64,000 nucleotides of DNA, from assembly GCF_007644045.2 (NCBI RefSeq), contig NZ_VMDW02000075.1, forward strand, positions 124,001 to 188,000, in the 5' to 3' direction. The stretch is from Vogesella urethralis (lineage in GTDB: Bacteria; Pseudomonadota; Gammaproteobacteria; Burkholderiales; Chromobacteriaceae). The position numbers were made by a program, and so were the translations under genes. Under the pieces are notes generated by a model. The model was given only the letters and a program-made list of their open reading frames with translations. It did no database searches and had not been told where the DNA came from. Positions 55,428-64,000 of the stretch are shown piece by piece; the first letter of the stretch is position 1; each line of letters begins with the position of its first letter.

Positions 55428-57437
55428 ATGCGGCCATTGGTGGCAAGTCTGGCGTTAGCCTTTGCGGTAGCGGCGCCGGCTGTGCATGCAGGTTTGGGGG
55501 GGATACGCCTGTTGGCGGGGCCGGGGGAGCCGTTTTATGCCGAAGTCGCGCTGGATTCGGAGCCTGGTCTGGAAAACCCGTTTGTGGCGCTGGCCTCGCG
55601 CGAGCGCTACGCGTCGCTGACACCGTACTCCGACAAAGCGGGTCAGCTGCAGATCCGTACTGTCGAAATTTCGCCGCAACAATACATGGTGCGCATTACC
55701 GGCCCGGCACTGGCTGCTGGTGAAGTGCTGAACTTTGCCTTGGAGCTGTCGTGGCCGTCCGGCAAGGCAGTGCGCGAGTATCGCATCAACGGTGGGTCGT
55801 CTGCGCCGGCGACCCCGGTCCCTAAGGATGATGCCAGTGCCGTGTTGTCCGAGCGTCATCCGCTGATTGACGAGCCGGGTGGGCTGGCCTTTGGCGAGGC
55901 ACGTTTGTTGTCGGCCCTGGGTCTGCCACTGCGTGCGGAGATCGAGCTGCTGGGGGATTGGCCGGCCAATCTGGCGGCAGACAGTTTTCACTTGCTGAAT
56001 ACCAACGACGCGGCGCTGAAAGATGCGCAGATTCAGGTCCATCACCGCAAGGGCCGTCACTGGCTGAGCCTGCGCAGCGAGCGCGCGGTGGCGGAAAGCC
56101 GATTGCAATTTACGCTGTCTTCTTCGTTGAAGGGTGATGCGCTGCAGCGCGACTTTACCCTTCATGCCGCCAAGCGCGGCAGTTACCTGCCTCGTCCTGC
56201 TGCGCAGCCTGTGTTCAAGGGCAGTTATCAAGTGCAGCCGGGGGATACCTTGTCCGGCCTGGCCTACCGTTTTGCCGAGGGCAAGCCGGTGGCCAAGGTG
56301 GCTGGCGAAATTTACGCGGCCAACCCGCAGGCCTTTGCGCAAGGTGACCCTAACAAGCTGTTCGCCGGCGCTACATTGAAGGTGCCGGATCTTGCCGGCT
56401 CTGCGTCAGTCTCGCCTGCCAAGGCGGAGAGCAAACCCGTTGCGGCGGCTGACGTTGCCAAGCCTGTTGCGAAACCGGAAACCAAGCCGGAAACCAAACC
56501 CGCCGTTCAGCATGCCGCTTCCGAAGCGCAGGCGGCGGCGCCGCAAGCAGACGCTTCGGCCGCGCAGGCGGCTGCTGCAGAGCAAGAGAAGCTGGCGCAA
56601 CTGAAAGCCGCCCAGCAGCGTCTGGCCTGGCTGGAGTCGGAAATCAACCGTTTGTCGGCTCAGGCTGCCAGCCAGCCACGCCTCAGCATTCCCCACCGTC
56701 CTGATGTGCCCGCGTCCGAAGCGCAGGACGAAGCTTTCCTGGACGAAAATCTCACCCAGTGGGTGTTGTACGGCGTAGGGGGCTTGTCGGTGGCCAGCTT
56801 GCTGGCCTGGTTGCTGGTGCGTCGCCGCGCTGCCAAAGCGAAGGTGCCGGCACCGTCGCAAAGCCGTTCCGGGATGGGGCCGGTCACCATCAGTGCCTCA
56901 CTGGGGCCGGACGAGCAGCCGCTGGTGCAGCCGATTGTCGACGACATCAATTTGCAGTCCATTGACGTGCTGGCAGAGGCAGATGTGCTGATGGCGTACG
57001 GCCGCTTCGATGCCGCCGAGCAGCTGCTGCGCGAAAGCCTCAGCAACGAACCCGAGCGCGAAGATCTGCGCATGAAACTGCTGGACCTGATTGCGCGCAA
57101 AGGCAATAAGCAGGAGTTCGAGTCGGTAGCGTTGGACCTGCTGGCCGTATTCGGCCCGGAGAGCGCCCTGTGGAAGCGCGTGCTGCAGCTGGGCGGCAAT
57201 CTCGATCCGGATAACCCGCTGTACCGGCCCAGCCCCGATCAGCCAGAGCGTTTTGCCATGGCCAGCCCGCCAGCAGTAGACCTGGGCGTGTTCTCGCCGG
57301 ATGAGGCCGACAAGGTGCCGCTGGCGCAGCAGGTGGATAATGCCGAAGCAGCGCAGGATCTGGCCCGCTTGTACCGCGAAATGGGCGATACCGAAACGGC
57401 CGATGCCTTGTTGCGCGAGGCAGGCGTCAAGCAGTGA
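55428..57437 (+). CDS. FimV-like protein, second copy
   Basis: A 669-residue protein of the same plan as the preceding FimV. It has a signal peptide (MRPLVASLALAFAVAAPAVHA), GLGGIRLLAGPGEPFYAEVAL, a LysM domain (about 265-320, GSYQVQPGDTLSGLAYRF) and a coiled coil (EKLAQLKAAQQRLAWLESEINRL). A transmembrane helix (WVLYGVGGLSVASLLAWLLV) and a C-terminal repeat (AQDLARLYREMGDTETADALLREAG) complete it. It is less acidic than the first copy. Start ATG 55428 gives the signal peptide; upstream in-frame starts exist. Its stop overlaps the GTG of the next gene. Confidence 0.88.
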   Translation: MRPLVASLALAFAVAAPAVHAGLGGIRLLAGPGEPFYAEVALDSEPGLENPFVALASRERYASLTPYSDKAGQLQIRTVEISPQQYMVRITGPALAAGEVLNFALELSWPSGKAVREYRINGGSSAPATPVPKDDASAVLSERHPLIDEPGGLAFGEARLLSALGLPLRAEIELLGDWPANLAADSFHLLNTNDAALKDAQIQVHHRKGRHWLSLRSERAVAESRLQFTLSSSLKGDALQRDFTLHAAKRGSYLPRPAAQPVFKGSYQVQPGDTLSGLAYRFAEGKPVAKVAGEIYAANPQAFAQGDPNKLFAGATLKVPDLAGSASVSPAKAESKPVAAADVAKPVAKPETKPETKPAVQHAASEAQAAAPQADASAAQAAAAEQEKLAQLKAAQQRLAWLESEINRLSAQAASQPRLSIPHRPDVPASEAQDEAFLDENLTQWVLYGVGGLSVASLLAWLLVRRRAAKAKVPAPSQSRSGMGPVTISASLGPDEQPLVQPIVDDINLQSIDVLAEADVLMAYGRFDAAEQLLRESLSNEPEREDLRMKLLDLIARKGNKQEFESVALDLLAVFGPESALWKRVLQLGGNLDPDNPLYRPSPDQPERFAMASPPAVDLGVFSPDEADKVPLAQQVDNAEAAQDLARLYREMGDTETADALLREAGVKQ

Positions 57438-58057
57438 GTGCGCCGCGTTTTCACCCAGCAGCCAGCCTTGTGGTCTGGCTGTTTTTCATTGTGGCGCTGG
57501 CTATGCTGCCGTTGCCTGCCTTGCTGTGCCTAATGTTGGCCGCAGCGGGTTGGCCGCGCTTGCTGTGGCAGGCGGTGCAACGCATGCGCTGGCTGTTGCT
57601 GGCCATGGCCTTGCTGGCCGGCTGGTATGTGCCCGGCTTGCCATTGTGGCCGGCGCAAGCCTGGTCACCTAGCTGGCAGGGTTTGCAACTAGGTGCTGCC
57701 CAGGCGCTACGCCTGCTGTTGATGGCGCTAAGCCTGCGCCTGCTATGGCGGCATTACGGTAGCGGTGCCATGCTGGCCGCCGTGCTGCACCTGCTGCAGC
57801 CCTGGCGCGCTGCCGGCGTGCCGGTGCAGCGTGTTGCCGTGCGTCTGGTGTTGACGCTGCAGTACGCCGAAGCACTGCTGGCGACGCGGCCCAAGCCTTC
57901 GCTGGCCTGGCTGCAGCAGCAGTTGCTGGCGCAACAGGGGTCACAAACGCAGCCGGATCAGGTAGAGTTGGGTTTTTACCCTTGGCATAGCCGGGACAGT
58001 TGGCTGCTGCTTGTGGCAGCACTGGTTCTGGCCATCATCATGAAAGCAGTTCAATGA
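57434..58057 (+). CDS. Membrane protein resembling an ECF transporter T component (CbiQ-like)
   Basis: A 207-residue protein with four or five hydrophobic segments. Residues 85-150 ([16 protein letters not shown] to [17 protein letters not shown]) recall the CbiQ/EcfT coupling region (arginine-containing amphipathic helices), but I see no certain Ala-Arg-Gly motifs. It starts with GTG overlapping the fimV-like stop (GTGA), and its stop overlaps the truA ATG (ATGA), so it is embedded in the operon. No ATPase or S component is adjacent, so a transport role is tentative. Confidence 0.6.
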   Translation: MSAPRFHPAASLVVWLFFIVALAMLPLPALLCLMLAAAGWPRLLWQAVQRMRWLLLAMALLAGWYVPGLPLWPAQAWSPSWQGLQLGAAQALRLLLMALSLRLLWRHYGSGAMLAAVLHLLQPWRAAGVPVQRVAVRLVLTLQYAEALLATRPKPSLAWLQQQLLAQQGSQTQPDQVELGFYPWHSRDSWLLLVAALVLAIIMKAVQ

Positions 58058-58842
58058 GAATCGCGCTCGGCCTGGAATACGACGGGCGCGCCTTTGCCGG
58101 CTGGCAGACCCAGCCGCATGGCAATACGGTACAGGACAAGCTCAACGCCGCGCTGAGCCAGATTGCGGGCCATCCGGTTGTGACGTTGGCCGCAGGGCGC
58201 ACCGACGCCGGCGTGCACGCACTGATGCAGGTGGTGCATTTCGAGACGCAGGCGCAGCGCCAGCTTGGCGCTTGGGTGCGCGGCGTCAACGCCTTGTTGC
58301 CGGCGTCGGTGGCGGTGGTGTGGGCGCAAGAAGTCGGCGACGATTTCCATGCCCGTTTCTCGGCATTCTCCCGCTCCTATCGCTACTTTTTGCTGACCCA
58401 TCCGGTGCGCCCGGCGCTCACCGCAGGGCGCGTGGGCTGGTACCACCAGCCGCTGGACGTGGCTGCCATGCGCGCAGCGGCGCAGGTATTGCTGGGGCAA
58501 CATGATTTTTCCAGCTTCCGCGCGTCCGAATGCCAGGCCAAGTCGCCGCTGAAGCACCTGCAGCAGCTGGATATCGTGGAAGAACGTGGCTTGATCCGTT
58601 TCGATCTGACCGCTGACGCATTTCTGCACCATATGGTGCGCAATATCGTGGGTACCCTGCTGTACGTCGGCAAGGGCAGTCTGGACGTGGCCGGGGTGCA
58701 GGCACTGTTGGCCGCACGCGACCGCAGCAAGGCGCCGCCCACCTTCATGCCGGACGGCCTGTACCTGACCGGGGTGGGCTACCCGGCGCAGTTTGGTCTG
58801 CCAAGCGAGGCGCAGCCCGAGCGGCTGACGCTGTGGAGCTGA
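58054..58842 (+). CDS. truA: tRNA pseudouridine(38-40) synthase
   Basis: A 262-residue enzyme modifying positions 38-40 of tRNA anticodon stems. It opens [20 protein letters not shown]. The catalytic aspartate is in [18 protein letters not shown], and [19 protein letters not shown] is the C-terminal signature. ATGA overlap with the gene upstream; trpF begins one base after its stop. Confidence 0.96.
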   Translation: MRIALGLEYDGRAFAGWQTQPHGNTVQDKLNAALSQIAGHPVVTLAAGRTDAGVHALMQVVHFETQAQRQLGAWVRGVNALLPASVAVVWAQEVGDDFHARFSAFSRSYRYFLLTHPVRPALTAGRVGWYHQPLDVAAMRAAAQVLLGQHDFSSFRASECQAKSPLKHLQQLDIVEERGLIRFDLTADAFLHHMVRNIVGTLLYVGKGSLDVAGVQALLAARDRSKAPPTFMPDGLYLTGVGYPAQFGLPSEAQPERLTLWS

Positions 58843-58843
58843 C

Positions 58844-59497
58844 ATGACGACACGAATCAAGGTATGCGGCTTTACCCGCCCCGACGACGCCGCTGCGGCG
58901 GCGGCGCTGGGGGTGGACGCCATCGGGCTGGTGTTTTATGCCCCCAGCCCGCGTTGCGTGACCATCGCCCAGGCGCAAGCCATCATCGCCGCGTTGCCGC
59001 CGTTCGTGACGGTGGTGGCGCTGTTCGTCAACCCGAGCGAGCAAGAAGTACAGCAAGTGCTGGCTGCCTGCGCCATCGACGTGCTGCAGTTTCATGGCGA
59101 AGAGTCGCCGGCGTTCTGCCGCAGTTTCCAGCGCCCGTACCTGAAAGCGGTGCGGGTACGTCCCGGCATGGACTTGTGCGCCTACGCGGCCAACTACCAC
59201 GATGCCCGCGGCTTGCTGACCGATGCGTTTGTGGAAGGCGCGCACGGTGGTACCGGCGCGGTGTTCGACTGGACGCTGATTCCGCCGGTGCTGCCTTTGC
59301 CGCTGATACTGTCCGGGGGGCTGGATGCGGCCAACGTGGTCGACGCTGTGGCGCGGGTACGCCCGCCGGCGGTGGATGTATCCAGCGGCGTGGAAGCCGG
59401 CAAGGGCATCAAAGACCCGGCGCGGGTGGCGAGCTTTGTCGCTGCCGTGCGTCAGGGTGAGATTTCGATAGTGCAGGGCGCGGACCCTGCGCTTTAA
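58844..59497 (+). CDS. trpF: Phosphoribosylanthranilate isomerase
   Basis: A 217-residue TIM-barrel enzyme for tryptophan synthesis. [29 protein letters not shown] holds the catalytic cysteine, [13 protein letters not shown] and [12 protein letters not shown] the phosphate loop, [23 protein letters not shown] the C-terminus. Tightly packed between truA and trpB. Confidence 0.96.
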   Translation: MTTRIKVCGFTRPDDAAAAAALGVDAIGLVFYAPSPRCVTIAQAQAIIAALPPFVTVVALFVNPSEQEVQQVLAACAIDVLQFHGEESPAFCRSFQRPYLKAVRVRPGMDLCAYAANYHDARGLLTDAFVEGAHGGTGAVFDWTLIPPVLPLPLILSGGLDAANVVDAVARVRPPAVDVSSGVEAGKGIKDPARVASFVAAVRQGEISIVQGADPAL

Positions 59498-59520
59498 AAC
59501 AAAACCATCAGGAGCATGCC

Positions 59521-60720
59521 ATGAGCAGTTATGACTTCCCCGATGCACGCGGCCGGTTTGGCGCGTATGGCGGTGTCTACGTAGCAGAAACATTGATGGC
59601 AGCATTGGACGAGCTGAATGCCGAGTACGCCCGCGCCAAGGCTGACCCGGCGTTCTGGCAAGAGTATCACCATGAGCTGAAGCACTTCGTGGGCCGCCCC
59701 AGCCCCATCTATCACGCCAAGCGCTGGTCGGAGCAACTGGGCGGTGCGCAGATCTACTTCAAGCGCGAAGACCTCAACCACACCGGTGCCCACAAGGTAA
59801 ATAACACCATTGGCCAGGCGCTGCTGGCCCGCCGCATGGGCAAGAAACGCGTGATCGCCGAAACCGGTGCCGGTCAGCACGGCGTGGCATCGGCCACCGT
59901 GGCCGCCCGCTACGGTATGGAATGTGTGGTGTACATGGGCGCCGAAGACGTGAAGCGCCAGGCGCCGAACGTATTCCGTATGAAGCTGCTGGGTGCCACC
60001 GTGGTGCCGGTTGAAAGCGGTTCCAAAACCCTGAAAGACGCGCTGAACGAGGCAATGCGCGACTGGGTGACCAATATCGACAGCACTTTCTACATTCTGG
60101 GTACCGCCGCCGGCCCGCATCCGTACCCAATGTTGGTACGTGACTTCCAGCGCATCATCGGCATCGAGGCCAAAGAGCAGATGCAAGAGATGGTTGGCCG
60201 CCAGCCGGACATGGTGGTGGCGTGCGTAGGGGGTGGCTCCAACGCGATTGGTATTTTCCACCCCTACGTCGACGTGGACGGCGTGCGCCTGGTGGGCGTG
60301 GAAGCAGGGGGCGACGGTGTGGAAACCGGTCGCCACGCCGCGCCGCTGTCGGCCGGCAAGCCGGGCGTGCTGCACGGCTTCCGCAGCTACCTGATGCAGG
60401 ATGAAGATGGCCAGATCATCGAGACCCATTCGGTGTCGGCCGGTCTGGACTATCCGGGTGTGGGCCCGGAGCACAGCCTGCTGAAAGACATCGGCCGCGC
60501 CGAATACGTTGCCATCAACGACGACGAAGCGCTGCGCGCCTTTGAAGACTGCTGTCACCTGGAAGGCATCATTCCGGCGCTGGAATCCAGCCACGCGCTG
60601 GCGCACGCGGCCAAGGTGGCACCCACCATGGGCAAGGACCAGATCATCCTGGTCAACCTGTCCGGCCGTGGCGACAAGGACATCAATACCGTTGCCGGCC
60701 TGATGGGCATCACGCTGTGA
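59521..60720 (+). CDS. trpB: Tryptophan synthase beta chain
   Basis: A 399-residue PLP enzyme joining indole and serine. The PLP lysine is in [23 protein letters not shown], the phosphate-binding glycine loop in [17 protein letters not shown], and the C-terminal [15 protein letters not shown] is standard. CAGGAG precedes the ATG. Its TGA overlaps the GTG of a small inserted gene. Confidence 0.97.
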   Translation: MSSYDFPDARGRFGAYGGVYVAETLMAALDELNAEYARAKADPAFWQEYHHELKHFVGRPSPIYHAKRWSEQLGGAQIYFKREDLNHTGAHKVNNTIGQALLARRMGKKRVIAETGAGQHGVASATVAARYGMECVVYMGAEDVKRQAPNVFRMKLLGATVVPVESGSKTLKDALNEAMRDWVTNIDSTFYILGTAAGPHPYPMLVRDFQRIIGIEAKEQMQEMVGRQPDMVVACVGGGSNAIGIFHPYVDVDGVRLVGVEAGGDGVETGRHAAPLSAGKPGVLHGFRSYLMQDEDGQIIETHSVSAGLDYPGVGPEHSLLKDIGRAEYVAINDDEALRAFEDCCHLEGIIPALESSHALAHAAKVAPTMGKDQIILVNLSGRGDKDINTVAGLMGITL

Positions 60721-61046
60721 TCGCGGCGCCGGTACTGGAAGCAGCCTATCTGCAAGTGAAGGCCGGGGCGGAAGCCGCGTTCGAGCAGGCGTTTGCCGCC
60801 GCTTCGCCGCTGATTGCCGCCATCGACGGTTATGCCGGCCATACCTTGCAGCGCTGCCTGGAAGTACCGGGGCGTTACCTGTTGCTGGTGCAGTGGCAAA
60901 CGCTGGAAGCCCATACCGTGGGTTTCCGGCAGTCGCCGCAGTATCAGCAATGGCGCGCATTGCTGCACCATTTCTATGATCCGTTCCCGGTGGTGGAACA
61001 CTTCACCACCGTGCTGAACTACCCATGCAAGGACCACACCGCATGA
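60717..61046 (+). CDS. Antibiotic biosynthesis monooxygenase (ABM)-domain protein between trpB and trpA
   Basis: A 109-residue dimeric alpha-beta barrel protein. [55 protein letters not shown] then [27 protein letters not shown] is the ABM pattern. The GTG start overlaps the trpB stop (GTGA), and its own stop overlaps the trpA ATG (ATGA). ABM proteins include haem oxygenase-like and quinol monooxygenases, and many have no known activity. The tight coupling suggests a link to tryptophan synthase or indole, by inference only. Confidence 0.85.
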   Translation: MIAAPVLEAAYLQVKAGAEAAFEQAFAAASPLIAAIDGYAGHTLQRCLEVPGRYLLLVQWQTLEAHTVGFRQSPQYQQWRALLHHFYDPFPVVEHFTTVLNYPCKDHTA

Positions 61047-61837
61047 GCCGCGTAGCAGAAACCTTTGCCCGCCTGCAGGCTGCAGGCGAGAAAGCCCTGA
61101 TTCCCTTCATTACCGCTGGCGACCCGAACCCGGCGCTGACGGTTGACCTGATGCACGGTCTGGTTGATGGTGGTGCCGACATCATCGAACTGGGCATTCC
61201 GTTTTCCGACCCGATGGCCGACGGCCCGGTGATTCAGCGTGCCAGCGAGCGCGCCCTGGCGCACAAGGTTGGCCTGCGCCACGTGCTGGCGATGGTGAAA
61301 ACCTTCCGCCAACAGAACCAGCACACCCCGGTGGTGCTGATGGGTTACCTGAACCCGGTACACGTACTGGGCTACCAGGCCTTTGCCCAGGCCGCGGCTG
61401 AGGCCGGCGTCGACGGCGTGCTGACGGTAGATTGCCCGCCGGAAGAGGCGGAAGAGCTGACCGCCGCCCTGACCGCCGCCGGGCTGGACCCGGTATTCCT
61501 GGTGGCACCCACCACGCCGATCGATCGGGTACGTGAAATTGCCCGTCTGGCACGGGGTTACGTCTACTATGTGTCATTAAAAGGGGTGACCGGCGCAGGA
61601 AATCTGGACATTGACGACGTAGCGCGTAAAATTGCCGCCCTTAGAGAACACATTACTGTGCCGATCGGCGTCGGTTTCGGTATCCGCGACGCGGAAACCG
61701 CCCGCGCCATCTCCGTGGCAGCCGATGCCGTGGTGGTGGGTAGCCGTCTGGTGCAGGAAATCGAGGCGGCTACACCCGAAACTGCCAAAGAGCAGTTGAC
61801 CCGTCTGGTGGCTACATTGAAAGCCGCTATCCGTTAG
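61043..61837 (+). CDS. trpA: Tryptophan synthase alpha chain
   Basis: A 264-residue TIM-barrel subunit cleaving indole-3-glycerol phosphate. [30 protein letters not shown] opens the protein. [21 protein letters not shown] has the catalytic glutamate, [16 protein letters not shown] and [10 protein letters not shown]-like [16 protein letters not shown] are conserved. ATG 61043 (overlapping the previous stop) has AAGGACC upstream. Confidence 0.97.
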   Translation: MSRVAETFARLQAAGEKALIPFITAGDPNPALTVDLMHGLVDGGADIIELGIPFSDPMADGPVIQRASERALAHKVGLRHVLAMVKTFRQQNQHTPVVLMGYLNPVHVLGYQAFAQAAAEAGVDGVLTVDCPPEEAEELTAALTAAGLDPVFLVAPTTPIDRVREIARLARGYVYYVSLKGVTGAGNLDIDDVARKIAALREHITVPIGVGFGIRDAETARAISVAADAVVVGSRLVQEIEAATPETAKEQLTRLVATLKAAIR

Positions 61838-61867
61838 AACAACGCTGGACGACCCGTGCCAGCCAGC

Positions 61868-61893
61868 CTGCGGCCAACCTTGGGTGGCCGCAG
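61868..61893. repeat. Inverted repeat built on the GGTTGGCCGC motif between trpA and accD
   Basis: CTGCGGCCA (61868-61876) pairs with TGGCCGCAG (61885-61893). The left part is an exact decamer copy (61870-61879), the right a diverged one (GGTGGCCGC). It lies 31 bases after trpA. Confidence 0.75.
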
Positions 61894-61915
61894 CTTTTAG
61901 ATTCAAGGAGTCAGC

Positions 61916-62788
61916 ATGAGCTGGTTGAACAAACTCCTGCCGCCGAAAATCAAGCGCGATACGCGTGCGAGCAAATCGTCGGCGGTGCCGGAGGGGCTGT
62001 GGAGCAAGTGCCCGGCCTGCGAGGCGGTGCTGTACCACACCGACCTCCAAAGCAACCTGCAGGTCTGCCCGAAGTGTGATCATCATCACCCGATCAATGC
62101 GCGTGAACGTCTGGACATGTTGCTGGACGCCGAAGGCCGTCGTGAGATCGGTGCAGAAGTGAAGCCGGTAGACATCCTGAAATTCAAGGACAGCAAACGC
62201 TATCCGGATCGTCTGGACGCCGCGCAGTCCTCCACCGGCGAAGACGACGCCCTGGTGGTGATGCAAGGCAGCATCAATAACCAGCCTGCCGTAGTGGCCG
62301 CTTTCGAGTTCCGCTTTATCGGCGGTTCGATGGGCTCGGTGGTGGGCGAACGCTTCGTGCGCGGGGTGCAGGCGGCCGTTGAGGCGCGAGCACCGTTCAT
62401 CTGTGTGGCGGCGTCTGGTGGCGCCCGCATGCAGGAAGGCCTGAACTCGCTGATGCAGATGGCCAAGACCTCGGCTGCGCTGCAGTTGTTGTCTGATCAC
62501 CAGCTGCCGTTCATCTCTATACTCACCGACCCCACCATGGGCGGCGTGTCCGCTTCGTTCGCCTTCCTGGGCGACGTGGTGATCGGCGAGCCTGGTGCGC
62601 TGATCGGTTTTGCCGGCCCGCGCGTGATCGAGCAGACCGTACGCGAAACGCTGCCGGAGGGTTTCCAGCGCTCCGAGTTCCTGATGGAAAAAGGCGCCAT
62701 CGACATGATTGTTGATCGTCGCGAGCTGAAGGAGCGGGTCGCAACCTTGCTGGCCATGCTGCAAAAGCTACCTGGCGCGGCAGCCTGA
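61916..62788 (+). CDS. accD: Acetyl-CoA carboxylase carboxyltransferase subunit beta
   Basis: A 290-residue subunit that with AccA transfers carboxyl from biotin to acetyl-CoA. The N-terminal zinc ribbon is [20 protein letters not shown] followed by [11 protein letters not shown]. The carboxyltransferase body shows [39 protein letters not shown] and [22 protein letters not shown] precedes the ATG. A terminator follows directly, so folC, the usual next gene, is not here. Confidence 0.97.
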   Translation: MSWLNKLLPPKIKRDTRASKSSAVPEGLWSKCPACEAVLYHTDLQSNLQVCPKCDHHHPINARERLDMLLDAEGRREIGAEVKPVDILKFKDSKRYPDRLDAAQSSTGEDDALVVMQGSINNQPAVVAAFEFRFIGGSMGSVVGERFVRGVQAAVEARAPFICVAASGGARMQEGLNSLMQMAKTSAALQLLSDHQLPFISILTDPTMGGVSASFAFLGDVVIGEPGALIGFAGPRVIEQTVRETLPEGFQRSEFLMEKGAIDMIVDRRELKERVATLLAMLQKLPGAAA

Positions 62789-62811
62789 ACTGGCTGATGT
62801 GGCACCATCCG

Positions 62812-62841
62812 ACCCCTTTTGCCTAGCAGAAGGGGTTTTGT
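62812..62841 (+). terminator. Rho-independent terminator of accD
   Basis: ACCCCTT (62812-62818) / AAGGGGT (62830-62836) with a loop of 11 bases and TTTTGTTTTT. Confidence 0.85.
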
Positions 62842-63010
62842 TTTTGGCGCCGGTGCCTTGCGATGCGCCGGTTTCGCCTTATGCTGGGTAATGGGCGCCA
62901 CAGCCTGCGGTATGGGCAAATTTTATATAAATTTAATTTATAGAAAAACCAAGTGTATATTGGGTATTTGCTTGCATATTCATATCGAATGAGAACGGGG
63001 TGGCAATTTC

Positions 63011-63646
63011 ATGGATAATGCATGCTTATGGCGTGTCCGCTTGTGCAGCGCTGTGCTGGCGAGCAGTGCACTGCTATCGCTGCCGGCATTCTCGGGCGAC
63101 GTCAACCTGTTGGTGCAGGATGAGCAGGGGGCGCCGGTGCCCGACGCAGCTGTCTATTGGCTGCCGCAAACCGGCAAGGCGCCGCGAGGTGCCCCCGTTG
63201 GCAGCATTGCCCAGCAAGGCAAGGCCTTCATCCCCTATGTCAGCGTGTTGCAAGTGGGGACCGCCGTGTCCTTCCCCAATCGTGATACGGTTCGTCACCA
63301 TGTGTACAGTTTCTCGCCAGCCAAAGTCTTTGACCTCAAACTGTACTCCGGTACGCCGGCGCAGCCGGTGGTGTTCGACAAGCCGGGGCTGGTGGTGTTG
63401 GGCTGCAATATCCACGACTGGATGCTGGCCTATGTGCTGATAGTGGATACGCCATGGTTTGATGTCAGTAATGAAAGTGGTGCCGCCCAGGTGAAAGGCC
63501 TACCCTCTGGTGACTACCGGCTGGTGGTGTGGCATCCGCGTATGAAAGAAGAAAGCATGCAGCAAATCAAGGTCGGCAGCGCGCCGGTGTCACAGCGTAT
63601 CCGTATCCAGTTGAGCAAGCCCGACTTGCGCAAGCAGGGGGGTTAA
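63011..63646 (+). CDS. Periplasmic cupredoxin-like protein (methylamine-utilisation-like)
   Basis: A 211-residue protein with signal peptide ending LPAFSG. The core has a plastocyanin-like type 1 copper pattern: His in RDTVRHHVYSFSPAK, then Cys, His and Met in VVLGCNIHDWMLAYVLIVDTPWF. FDLKLYSGTPAQPVVFDKPG links the two. A carboxypeptidase-like beta domain may begin at GAAQVKGLPSGDYRLVVWHPRM. AT-rich DNA upstream probably holds its promoter. The next gene, a membrane sensor, starts one base after the stop, which suggests the copper protein serves signalling rather than respiration. Confidence 0.8.
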   Translation: MDNACLWRVRLCSAVLASSALLSLPAFSGDVNLLVQDEQGAPVPDAAVYWLPQTGKAPRGAPVGSIAQQGKAFIPYVSVLQVGTAVSFPNRDTVRHHVYSFSPAKVFDLKLYSGTPAQPVVFDKPGLVVLGCNIHDWMLAYVLIVDTPWFDVSNESGAAQVKGLPSGDYRLVVWHPRMKEESMQQIKVGSAPVSQRIRIQLSKPDLRKQGG

Positions 63647-63647
63647 G

Positions 63648-64000
63648 GTGCGTTTGCCGCAAACCCTACGCTTTCGCGTCACTATCCTGTTTACCAGTCT
63701 GCTGGCCGTGGTGCTGGCGGTGTCGTTTTTCATGGTCAGTGTGGCCAACCTCGACATTTTTGAAGAGCAGGCCGAGCAGGAGCTGGAAACCGGGCAGCGT
63801 GTTTTCAACCGGCTGCTGGAGCAGAACAGCAAGCTGCTGATCCAGGCTACGCAGGTGCTGGTGGGCGACTTTGCCTTCCGTGAAGCGTTGGCCACGGCCG
63901 ATGGGCCTACCATGCTGTCGGCGTTGCAGAATCACGCCAACCGGCTGGGGGCAGAGTTGGTGTTACTCAGTGACCTGCAGGGGGCGGTGCCGGCCGATAA
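63648..64000 (+). CDS. N-terminus of a membrane-anchored sensor (probable c-di-GMP or kinase type), cut by window end
   Basis: About 117 codons are visible from GTG 63648, preceded by a TTAAG-type spacer one base after the previous stop. After LPQTLRFRVTILFTSLLAVVLAVSFFMVSVANLDIF (one membrane helix) comes a helical extracytoplasmic region, EEQAEQELETGQRVFNRLLEQNSKLLIQATQVLVGDFAFREALA. This is the opening usual for double-Cache sensors coupled to GGDEF/EAL or histidine-kinase outputs. The output domain is beyond the window, so the final class is not determined. Confidence 0.7.
   Translation, partial: MRLPQTLRFRVTILFTSLLAVVLAVSFFMVSVANLDIFEEQAEQELETGQRVFNRLLEQNSKLLIQATQVLVGDFAFREALATADGPTMLSALQNHANRLGAELVLLSDLQGAVPAD

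Overview
The window is one contiguous, GC-rich (roughly 63 percent by my estimate) bacterial chromosome segment that looks betaproteobacterial, most likely Neisseriales/Chromobacteriaceae. This is inferred from gene order (leuC-entericidin-leuD-leuB-asd-usg-fimV-fimV-truA-trpF-trpB-trpA-accD), the PHA synthase/thiolase pair, the Gram-negative porin, paired chemoreceptors and FliW. I see no prophage, insertion sequence, CRISPR array, tRNA or rRNA. Coding density is high and the segment reads as core chromosome with catabolic and sensory inserts.

Layout. 1-3714: end of an assimilatory nitrate/nitrite cluster (nirD tail, nasA, uroporphyrinogen-III methyltransferase for siroheme). 3834-8760: porin, aromatic aminotransferase, catalase-peroxidase. 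8893-12432: small membrane protein, frameshifted aldehyde dehydrogenase and SDR, divergent from a LysR regulator. 12539-19783: a trans-4-hydroxy-L-proline catabolic cluster (binding protein, D-hydroxyproline dehydrogenase, 4-hydroxyproline 2-epimerase, pyrroline-hydroxycarboxylate deaminase, ketoglutarate semialdehyde dehydrogenase, FCD-type GntR regulator), with matching palindromic operators in two control regions. 19965-28000: diguanylate cyclase, copper-type TonB receptor, folE plus blue-light BLUF protein, chemoreceptor, fliW. 28073-34019: ferritin-like DUF455 protein, small proteins, U32 family TrhP, metallo-beta-lactamase-fold lipoprotein, argS. 34071-37763: two orphan solute-binding proteins and an aminopeptidase P. 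37970-42903: phaA, phaC and a chemoreceptor. 43019-46984: FAH-family hydrolase, Hsp15, an MFS/VOC/SnoaL-like group and an MmyB-type regulator. 47168-62788: leucine, aspartate-semialdehyde, FimV, tryptophan and accD genes with many start/stop overlaps. 63011-64000: cupredoxin-like periplasmic protein and the start of a membrane sensor.

The most unusual feature is a decamer, GGTTGGCCGC (extended AAGGTTGGCCGCA). I count at least 30 exact copies on both strands where base composition predicts fewer than one. Eleven are intergenic, and several form inverted pairs behind genes. One pair type sits in a roughly 75-bp composite element (terminator hairpin plus inverted pair) present twice, behind katG and behind the LysR gene. 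The arrangement resembles DNA uptake sequences of Neisseriaceae, but the sequence is different. That role is an inference.
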